NCBI GenBank assembly: GCA_021786815.1
Contig: JAJYMR010000096.1
Span: forward strand, 1-6,732
Reading direction: 5' to 3'
DNA length: 6,732 nucleotides
Source of the DNA: Deltaproteobacteria bacterium
GTDB lineage: Bacteria; Desulfobacterota; Binatia; Binatales; Binataceae
A program made the translations under genes and the position numbers. This document shows positions 1 to 5,921 of the stretch, in pieces; within the stretch, counting starts at the first letter, position 1; every line of letters starts with the position of its first letter. The notes below the pieces were generated by a model, which saw only the letters and a list, made by a program, of their open reading frames with translations, searched no databases and was not told the DNA's origin.

Positions 1-1
1 A

Positions 2-3000
2 CGCCGCCAGCTTACCGTCTTGTTTTCCGACCTGGTTGGTTCGACTGAACTGTCCGCGCGCATCGATCCCGAGGAATACCACGAAATCTTGCACGCCTAT
101 CATGAGGCCGTCTCCAGGGCTATCGCGCGGTTCGATGGCTACTTGGCGCAGTACCTGGGCGACGGCGTGCTTGCGTACTTCGGATGGCCGCGCGCGCATG
201 GCGACGATCCCGAGCGCGCCGTTCGCGCGGGGCTCGAGCTTCTCACCGCGGTAGGGCGTATCAACTCCGATCTGCCCGAGCTCAAGCGCTTTGCGGTCCG
301 GGTCGGAATACATACCGGGCCCGTGGTGGTCGGGGAGGTCGGCGACGGGCGGCATCGCGAGATGACCGCGCTCGGCGAAACGCTGAACGTGGCAGCGCGG
401 GTACAAGCCGCCGCGCCGGCGCAAGGCGTCGCAATCACGGCGGCGACCGGGCAGCTTGTCGCGGGGCTGTTCGTCATGGAGTCACTCGGGGTTCAAAAGC
501 TCAAGGGCCTCGCGCAGCCGCTCGAGCTCCATGTCGTGCGAGAGCCGGCCCGGGTGAGCAACCGTCTTTACGCCGCGAAGGCTCTGACGCCGTTCATCGG
601 GCGCGAGCAGGAGCTTCGGGCGCTCGGCGAGCGCTGGAAGATGGTCGAACGGGGCGAGGGTCAGGTCGTCATGCTCCACGGAGAAGCCGGGATAGGCAAA
701 TCCCGCCTGATGCGGCAATTTCGCGAGCGCCTCGGTTCCGTGCCGCACGCATGGATGGAAGCTTCCTGTTCTCAGTTCGAGGTCAACACTCCGTTTGCGC
801 CGACGCTGAGCTTTCTCAGGGAGGCGCTCGCGTGGCGCGACGGCGATTCAGCGGGCGAACGCCTGGCGGATCTCGAAAAGGCGCTCAGCCGGGCCGGGCT
901 CAAGCTCACCGAGGCGGTGCCGCTGTTGGCCGAACTGCTAGATCTGCCGGTTCCGGAGCAATATCCGCCGTTGCTCTCGCCGCCCGAGCAGAAACGCAGG
1001 CGCCTTATCGCGACCCTGGCGCAATGGACATTCGCAATCGCGCGTGGGCGCCCCACGGTCGCTCTTCTTGAAGACATTCACAACGCGGACCCGTCGACTC
1101 TCGACCTGCATCAACTCCTCATCGAGCAGTGCGAGACGGTGCCTTTAATGATGGTCTATACGGCGCGGCCCGAGTTCGTCGCGCCGTGGCGTCCGCGTTC
1201 ACATTATGTCCGTCTGACGCTCGGGCGCCTGAGCCAGCGGCAAACACGCGAGTTGGCGCAGCGCGTCGCCGCCACGCTCACGGACAGGAAGCTCGCTCTC
1301 GTCGTCGAGCGCACCGGCGGCGTGCCGCTGTTCGTCGAGGAACTGGCGCGCGTGGTCGCCGACGCCAACGGTTCGGGCCGGTCGGAACAAAAGATCCCGG
1401 TAACACTTGCGGACTCGCTGATGGCACGACTTGACCGGCTCGGCGAGACGAAGGAGATCGCGCAGATCGCATCCGTGATGGGGCGCGAGTTTTCCTACGC
1501 GATGCTGGCGGAGGTCGCGGGCCGCCCCGAGCCCGAATTGCGGGACGGGCTCGAAAAACTGGCGCAGGCGGAGATCATTTATCCGCGCGGATTTCCGCCC
1601 GAGGCGACGTATCTGTTCAAGCACGTGCTGGTGTGCGACACCGCCTACGACTCGATGCTCAAGTCGCGCCGCCGCGAGCTCCATCGCGCGGTTGCCAATG
1701 CTTTCCGTGAGAAATTTCCGCAGCGTGCCGAGGCCGAGCCTGAAACTCTCGCCTACCATCTGACCGAAGCGAACGAAACGGTCGCCGCGGTTGGAGCGTG
1801 GAAACGCGCGGGCGATCGGTCGGCGGCGCGTGGAGCGTTGGTCGAAGCGTCGCACCATTACTCGAAGGCGCTCGAAGTGCTCTCGCAGACCTCCGAATCG
1901 CCGGCGCGCGACGAACGCGAGATGCCGCTGCTCATCGCGCTCGGCTCGGTCGTCTCCGCCACCGAGAGCCTTGCTTCGAGCGAGGCGGAACGCGTTTACC
2001 GCCGGGCTCGCGAGCTTGGAACGCGGCTGGGACATTCCAATTCCCCGGCGCTCCTGGGGCTATGGCAAACTTGTCTCTGCCGCGGCGAGATAGCGGCGGC
2101 GCTTGCCCTGGCCGAACAGAGGCTCAAAATCGCGCAGAGCCAGGACGCTCAGCTCGCGCTTTGCTGGGCGAATTACGCGGTCGGTGTCACCCAGCTCCAC
2201 GGCGGAAAGATCGGCGAAAGTCTCAAGAGCCTGCGCGCCTCGGTGGAACAGTTTTTGGTCGCCGACTCCGCTTCACGGCCGTTCGACGCCGGCCCGCTCG
2301 CGATGAGTTATCTTGCGGTGTCGCTCGCCCTGTCGGGCCTTGCGGGCGAAGCGCGCGCGATGGCGGCGTGGGCGCTGGAAACCGCCAATCGCCTCGGCAA
2401 GCCCTCCAACATCGCCTTTTCCTCGATAAACGTCGCAGCGATGCATCAGCTTCTGAACGAGCCGAACGCCGCCTTGCGCGTCGCGCGCGAAGGCGCGGCT
2501 CTCGCCCATAGAAACGGACTCAAGCAGCTTGCATGCGGGCTCGATGTTTACGTGGGGTGGGCGCTGGCGGCGCTCGGTAACGCGCGCGCAGGACTCGAGC
2601 AGATCCGGCGCGGGATCGCGGGCTGGCAGGTGAGCGGAATGAGGCTGCCGCGCGCGTGGTACCTGTCGCTGCTTGCGTGGGCGTACGCCCTGGAAGGGAA
2701 CTTCGAGGAAGCCGAGCAGACCTTGGCTGATGCGGCGGCCGCGATTGGCGAACTCCTGATGGAGAAACCAATCGTGGCGTGGACCCGGGCGCACGTTCTG
2801 CGCATGTCGGGTGCGGACGACGACCGGCTCGAGGCCGCCTGGCGCGAGGCTATCGAAAGTGCCCGCGGATGCGAGATGAAACTCTACGAGCTGCGTTCGG
2901 CGCTCGGACTAGCGCAACTGCTGAGCAGCCGCGGCCGCCCCGCTGAAGCGCGCGAACTTCTGGCGCCGATTCTCGCCCCCCTCACGCAGGGCTCCGAGAC

Positions 3001-3049
3001 TCCTGACATCGTCGAAGGCCGACATCTGCTCGAACAACTCGGAGACTAG
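2..3049 (+). CDS. Class III adenylate/guanylate cyclase fused to STAND/AAA ATPase and TPR-like repeats (5' partial)
   Basis: Predicted cytoplasmic signalling protein that would form cAMP or cGMP, with activity gated by an ATPase module and a protein-interaction tail. Residues here count from the first full codon at position 2. The cyclase domain (about 1-180) has the two metal-binding aspartates D10 (in LFSDLVGST) and D54 (in YLGDG), 44 apart as expected, plus the catalytic N129 and R133 (in LNVAAR). The ATPase module starts at TPFIGREQEL (196-205). It has a Walker A GEAGIGKS (227-234) and a Walker B LLED (355-358). From about residue 600 to 1015 the protein is Ala/Leu/Glu-rich and helical, like the TPR tails of this family. 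No membrane segment is evident. The gene begins upstream: the TTG at position 20 is not a start, because RRQLTV in front of it belongs to the conserved first strand. Position 50 of the cyclase is Gln and 122 is Thr where mammalian adenylyl cyclases have Lys and Asp, so the purine used is uncertain. The physiological signal is unknown. Confidence 0.9.
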   Translation, partial: RRQLTVLFSDLVGSTELSARIDPEEYHEILHAYHEAVSRAIARFDGYLAQYLGDGVLAYFGWPRAHGDDPERAVRAGLELLTAVGRINSDLPELKRFAVRVGIHTGPVVVGEVGDGRHREMTALGETLNVAARVQAAAPAQGVAITAATGQLVAGLFVMESLGVQKLKGLAQPLELHVVREPARVSNRLYAAKALTPFIGREQELRALGERWKMVERGEGQVVMLHGEAGIGKSRLMRQFRERLGSVPHAWMEASCSQFEVNTPFAPTLSFLREALAWRDGDSAGERLADLEKALSRAGLKLTEAVPLLAELLDLPVPEQYPPLLSPPEQKRRRLIATLAQWTFAIARGRPTVALLEDIHNADPSTLDLHQLLIEQCETVPLMMVYTARPEFVAPWRPRSHYVRLTLGRLSQRQTRELAQRVAATLTDRKLALVVERTGGVPLFVEELARVVADANGSGRSEQKIPVTLADSLMARLDRLGETKEIAQIASVMGREFSYAMLAEVAGRPEPELRDGLEKLAQAEIIYPRGFPPEATYLFKHVLVCDTAYDSMLKSRRRELHRAVANAFREKFPQRAEAEPETLAYHLTEANETVAAVGAWKRAGDRSAARGALVEASHHYSKALEVLSQTSESPARDEREMPLLIALGSVVSATESLASSEAERVYRRARELGTRLGHSNSPALLGLWQTCLCRGEIAAALALAEQRLKIAQSQDAQLALCWANYAVGVTQLHGGKIGESLKSLRASVEQFLVADSASRPFDAGPLAMSYLAVSLALSGLAGEARAMAAWALETANRLGKPSNIAFSSINVAAMHQLLNEPNAALRVAREGAALAHRNGLKQLACGLDVYVGWALAALGNARAGLEQIRRGIAGWQVSGMRLPRAWYLSLLAWAYALEGNFEEAEQTLADAAAAIGELLMEKPIVAWTRAHVLRMSGADDDRLEAAWREAIESARGCEMKLYELRSALGLAQLLSSRGRPAEARELLAPILAPLTQGSETPDIVEGRHLLEQLGD

Positions 3050-3106
3050 ATTGAGCTCCGTTTGCTGTGCATGCCGAGAACGGTGGCATTTTCGAATGTT
3101 TGCTCG

Positions 3107-3134
3107 TTGAGAGCGATTACTATAGGAGTAATTA
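3107..3134 (+). promoter_or_regulatory. Possible promoter for the merR-men gene run (weak)
   Basis: The 88-base gap before the MerR gene is the only place in this run with room for a promoter. TTGAGA at 3107-3112 resembles a -35 box, and TAATTA at 3129-3134 could be a -10 box 16 bases further on. That would put the transcription start almost at the GTG codon and make the visible Shine-Dalgarno useless, so the pairing is doubtful. TACTAT at 3118-3123 is an alternative -10, but no convincing -35 sits 17 bases before it. A promoter in the gap is likely; the exact boxes are a guess. Confidence 0.22.
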
Positions 3135-3137
3135 CTC
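3116..3137. promoter_or_regulatory. Candidate operator: overlapping ATTACT inverted repeats at the merR start
   Basis: GAGTAATTACTC at 3126-3137 is a perfect 12-base palindrome ending on the base before the GTG start of the MerR gene. The hexamer ATTACT occurs three times in 21 bases: 3116-3121 (+), 3127-3132 (as its complement AGTAAT) and 3131-3136 (+). The first two form an inverted repeat with a 5-base spacer. This AT-rich patch stands out in GC-rich surroundings. MerR proteins bind inverted repeats near their own promoters, so self-regulation is a natural inference. The palindrome also overlaps the ribosome-binding site, so an mRNA hairpin is a possible alternative. Confidence 0.45.
3124..3128 (+). 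promoter_or_regulatory. Shine-Dalgarno for the MerR gene
   Basis: AGGAG lies 9 bases before the GTG at 3138. This fixes the GTG as the start; the encoded protein then begins MKSPKALTISELA, the usual few residues ahead of a MerR helix-turn-helix. The last three bases of the site lie inside the 12-base palindrome. Confidence 0.75.
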
Positions 3138-3899
3138 GTGAAGTCGCCCAAGGCGTTGACAATCTCCGAGCTGGCAAGGCTCTCCGGGCTCGCGGTCGAC
3201 ACGATCCGCTATTATCAGGGCCTCGGCCTTATCGACGCTCCGCGCCGCCACGGCCGTATCGCGCTTTACGGACAGTCGCATCTGAAGCGCCTGCGGCTGA
3301 TTCGTTCCATGGCGCAGCGCGGTCTTCCGCTCAAGGTTATCAAGGACCTCGTCCACCATCCCGCAAAGCGCGGAATGAAGCGCACGCTTTTGTCCGCGGT
3401 TGAAGAAGAGGCCGACCGCTCACGCTATACGAGCGCCGAGTTCGCGGAGCTGCTCGGCGTTCCGCGCGGACTGCTCGATCTCGTCGAAGGTTGCGCGCTC
3501 AGGGAAACGCTCAGGGACGAAGCGGGCGCAATCCGTTACTCGGATGCCGACCTCGAAGCGGCGCGCGGCGTCCTGCAAATCCTTGGCTACGGAGTTCCGG
3601 TTACCCGGCTCCTGTCGCTTGCGCTCCGGTATCACGGCGCGGCGCAGGAGACCGTCGATGAGGCGATCGATCTCTTCAACGAGTATGTACGCACCGGCGA
3701 GCGCGGCGCGAGCCCCGACGCGGTCGCCGAGGCGTTTCGCGCGATGCTGCCGATGGTCGTCTCGCTGGTGGGGCATCATTTTTACCGGCTGCTGGTGAGC
3801 CGCGCGCTCGTCCGCCTGCGCCAGAGCGGCGACGAGGAGGCGTTCCAGGTGGCCCGGCGCGAAACCGCTTCGCTGCGCCTGCGGCTTGCTTCCCGATGA
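3138..3899 (+). CDS. MerR-family transcriptional regulator with tandem MerR-like domains
   Basis: DNA-binding regulator of 253 residues. The N-terminal winged helix-turn-helix (about 8-74) carries the family signature: TISELARLSGL, then DTIRYYQGLGLI at 21-32, then the wing and the G62-L-P64 helix typical of MerR proteins. A second region (98-161) repeats the same pattern 90 residues later: YTSAEFAELLGV, RYSDADLEAAR, GYGVP. It has lost the RYY signature. The C-terminal part (about 166-253) is predicted helical and matches no effector domain I recognise. There is only one cysteine (C119), so this is not a classical metal-thiol or SoxR type sensor. The GTG start is supported by AGGAG at 3124-3128. 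The stop overlaps the ATG of the methyltransferase gene (ATGA), so the two are probably co-translated. Its position at the head of men genes suggests it controls them and itself; that role is inferred. The family call is firm; the effector is unknown. Confidence 0.88.
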   Translation: MKSPKALTISELARLSGLAVDTIRYYQGLGLIDAPRRHGRIALYGQSHLKRLRLIRSMAQRGLPLKVIKDLVHHPAKRGMKRTLLSAVEEEADRSRYTSAEFAELLGVPRGLLDLVEGCALRETLRDEAGAIRYSDADLEAARGVLQILGYGVPVTRLLSLALRYHGAAQETVDEAIDLFNEYVRTGERGASPDAVAEAFRAMLPMVVSLVGHHFYRLLVSRALVRLRQSGDEEAFQVARRETASLRLRLASR

Positions 3900-4579
3900 A
3901 ACTGCCCGAGCCCGAATCCAAGGCTGCCGTCGTCGAGGCGATGTTCGACCGGATCGCGCCTCGCTACGACCTGATGAACCGCCTGATGACGTTCGGGCTC
4001 GACCGTCGCTGGCGGCGCGAGGCCGTAGCGGCCCTTGAGTTGCCGGCCGGAGCGATGGTCGTGGACCTGGGATGCGGCACCGGCGACCTTTGCGCCGAGG
4101 CGCTGCGGGCGGGCTGCCGCGCCGTCGGCGTCGATTTCTCGGCGCGGATGCTCGAACAGGCCGCGGCGCGAGGGCTCCGATGCGCGTTGATTCGCGCGGA
4201 CGCGGCGAATCTGCCGCTTCGTGACGGGCTGGCCGACGCCGTGGTGTCGGGATTTGCGCTGCGCAATTTTGCGGACCTGCGCGCGGTGCTTCGCGAGGCG
4301 TTCCGGATTCTGAAGCCGCGCGGGAGAATCTCGCTGCTGGAGGTCGATACTCCTTCGTGGGCGGTCCTGCGCTTCGGCCATCGTATCTTCTTCAACCGCG
4401 TAGTTCCGCAGCTTGGAAAATTCGTCGATCGTTATGCGTATGCGTATCTTCCCTCCTCGATCGAGTACCTGCCGGCCGAGCGGCAAATGATGGAGATGCT
4501 TGGCGCCGTTGGTTTTTCCGAAGTCGCCAAGCGGCGGCTGATGGCCGGAGCGGTGCAGCTCGTCACCGCGCGTCGATAG
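3896..4579 (+). CDS. ubiE: Demethylmenaquinone methyltransferase (UbiE/MenG family)
   Basis: SAM-dependent C-methyltransferase of 227 residues that methylates demethylmenaquinone to menaquinone, the last step of the pathway, acting on a membrane-soluble quinone. Seen here: the family N-terminal block MFDRIAPRYDLMN (16-28) followed by FGLDRRWRR (33-41); SAM-binding motif I VVDLGCGTGDL (55-65); acidic residue D80 after motif I; FALRNFADL (120-128), the family LRN motif; and YAYLPSSIEYLP (182-193), the C-terminal signature in a slightly divergent form. Length is close to the usual 230-250. The ATG overlaps the stop of the MerR gene in ATGA and has no clear Shine-Dalgarno, which points to translational coupling. 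UbiE enzymes can also methylate a ubiquinone precursor, but the menF and menD neighbours favour the menaquinone role (menG in other nomenclature). Confidence 0.92.
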   Translation: MKLPEPESKAAVVEAMFDRIAPRYDLMNRLMTFGLDRRWRREAVAALELPAGAMVVDLGCGTGDLCAEALRAGCRAVGVDFSARMLEQAAARGLRCALIRADAANLPLRDGLADAVVSGFALRNFADLRAVLREAFRILKPRGRISLLEVDTPSWAVLRFGHRIFFNRVVPQLGKFVDRYAYAYLPSSIEYLPAERQMMEMLGAVGFSEVAKRRLMAGAVQLVTARR

Positions 4580-4592
4580 CTTGCTATGCAGT

Positions 4593-5921
4593 ATGCGTAT
4601 GCCTGAACTTTCCTCCTTTCGTGCGCAAACCGTGCCCGTCGCCGAGATGCCGGAACTCCGCGAATTCGCCACGATACGCGCGGCGTCGCCGTCCTTCTAC
4701 CTGGAGCATCCGGAGCGCGGCGTGACTGTCGTCGCACTCGGCGCGGCGGCCGAACTGCGCTCGAGCGGCCCGGGACGGTTTCAGGATCTGTCGATGCGCG
4801 CGCGCAGGATGCTGTCCCTGATACGGATGAACCCGGTCGAGACCGTGCCCGCTCACGGTCCGCTGATGGTCGGCGGGTTTGGATTTTCGGATCGCGACTG
4901 CGGTGTCCGCGAGTGGCGTGAATTTCCCGCCGCCTGCCTGATGCTCCCCAGGATGCTCTGGATACGCCGCGAAGGGCGATGCACGCTTACCCGGATTTGG
5001 AACGAAGAGCGCGAGGAGCGGCCGGAGGTTACATTCCCGGCTTCGCCGGGCCTCGCGGCGCATCGCGAGGCATCGGCGCGCAGCGCCACGTGCGTGGCGA
5101 ATCAGCGCCTTTCGGAGCAGCGGGCGCGATGGCGCGAGCGGGTCGAGCGGGTGCGCGCGATGGTGGCGCGCGGAGTCGTACGCAAGGTCGTGCTGTCGAG
5201 GCGGATCGAGGTCGATTCCACGAGCGTGAACCCGGTCTCTTTTCTACGCGCGTCGCGTAAGACGCGTCCCGGATGCTTCAGCTTCTGGTTTTCACGCGCC
5301 ACCACCGCGCTTTTCGGTTCGACGCCCGAACTGCTGGTCCGCGTGCAGGGCGAGCGCGTCTTTTCGGGCGCGCTGGCCGGCACCGCGCCACGCGGCGCAA
5401 CGCCGGAACTGGATCGTGCGCTCGGCGATTCTCTGCTCGCGTGCAAAAAGAACCTCGAAGAACACGAATATGTTCGCGAGGCGGTGAAATCGGCGCTTGG
5501 CTGCGTGACCGAAGATCTTTATTTGGCCGACAAGCCCCTCCTGATGCGTCTGCCCGAAGCGCAGCACCTGTTCACGCCCGTGGAAGGACGCCTGCGCGGC
5601 GCGTACAACGCGGTTGAACTCGCCGGCCTGCTCCATCCAACGCCCGCAGTGTGCGGAGAACCGCGCGAGGCCGCACGCGAGCTGCTCGAACGCGAGGAGC
5701 CCGATCGCGGCTGGTACACGGGAACGCTCGGCTGGATGGACGCCGACGGCAACGGCGAATTTGCGGTCGCGCTCCGTTCGGCATTGCTCGACGGCCCGCG
5801 CATGTTCCTATGGGCGGGCGCGGGAATCGTGGCCGGCTCGGACCCACAGGCCGAGTTCGCCGAAACCGAGGCCAAGTTCAGCGCGCTCTTGAGGAGTTCG
5901 GGGATTGAGCGCGCCGCGTAA
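4593..5921 (+). CDS. menF: Isochorismate synthase MenF
   Basis: Converts chorismate to isochorismate with Mg2+, the entry step of menaquinone synthesis. About 442 residues, normal for the family. The chorismate-binding fold is in the C-terminal two thirds: RKVVLSRR with the likely general base K198; GSTPELLVRV with likely general acid E246; ALAGTAPRG (260-268); the acidic metal-site block KNLEEHEYV (around 287-294); LHPTPAVCG (347-354); GAGIV (409-413); and E424 in FAETEAKF, matching the second Mg ligand of EntC. The N-terminal part is the usual variable region, with a PSFYLEHPERG stretch typical of MenF. The start is uncertain: ATGs at 4593 and 4599 both lie close behind the methyltransferase stop and neither has a Shine-Dalgarno; a TTG at 4581 is also in frame. 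Anthranilate or aminodeoxychorismate synthase was considered, but the LAGT and HPTPA context plus adjacent menD favour isochorismate synthase. EntC/DhbC-like siderophore use is unlikely beside menD. Confidence 0.92.
   Translation: MRMPELSSFRAQTVPVAEMPELREFATIRAASPSFYLEHPERGVTVVALGAAAELRSSGPGRFQDLSMRARRMLSLIRMNPVETVPAHGPLMVGGFGFSDRDCGVREWREFPAACLMLPRMLWIRREGRCTLTRIWNEEREERPEVTFPASPGLAAHREASARSATCVANQRLSEQRARWRERVERVRAMVARGVVRKVVLSRRIEVDSTSVNPVSFLRASRKTRPGCFSFWFSRATTALFGSTPELLVRVQGERVFSGALAGTAPRGATPELDRALGDSLLACKKNLEEHEYVREAVKSALGCVTEDLYLADKPLLMRLPEAQHLFTPVEGRLRGAYNAVELAGLLHPTPAVCGEPREAARELLEREEPDRGWYTGTLGWMDADGNGEFAVALRSALLDGPRMFLWAGAGIVAGSDPQAEFAETEAKFSALLRSSGIERAA
5892..5896 (+). promoter_or_regulatory. 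Shine-Dalgarno for menD inside menF
   Basis: AGGAG within the last codons of menF lies 8 bases before the TTG at 5905. It is one of only two clear Shine-Dalgarno sequences in this gene run and decides the menD start. Confidence 0.7.

Noticed and set aside
20..22. TTG as the start codon of the cyclase protein
   Set aside because: The codons before it (RRQLTV) belong to the conserved first strand of this cyclase family, so the gene begins before the window.
184..1071. Second + strand open frame of about 295 codons within the cyclase gene
   Set aside because: Its product is almost entirely Arg, Ala and Gly. The overlapping frame carries the cyclase and Walker motifs.
1199..2035. Long open frame on the - strand (about 278 codons) inside the cyclase gene
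   Set aside because: It is a typical high-GC shadow frame: Arg-rich low-information product, no recognisable motif, and it lies opposite a well-supported conserved protein.
3040..3060. Possible terminator hairpin, CGGAG/CTCCG stem across the stop codon of the cyclase gene, followed by TTT
   Set aside because: The stem is only five base pairs with an 11-base loop, and only three T's follow. It is too weak to call an intrinsic terminator.
3087..3098. CATT-TTCGAATG near-palindrome in the gap before the MerR gene
   Set aside because: Only the TTCGAA core is symmetric; the flanks do not pair well, and the ATTACT repeats are far more convincing as an operator.
4433..4602. TATGCGTATGC at 4433-4443 repeated at 4592-4602, with another TATGC at 4585-4589
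   Set aside because: The first copy encodes the conserved YAYAY stretch of the methyltransferase, and the second covers the menF start. An 11-base match of a simple TATGCG pattern is most likely chance.
3782..4672. Long open frame on the - strand (about 296 codons) opposite the regulator and methyltransferase genes
   Set aside because: It spans several real genes with strong family motifs, and its own translation is rich in Arg, Gln and His with no domain. Shadow of GC-rich coding.
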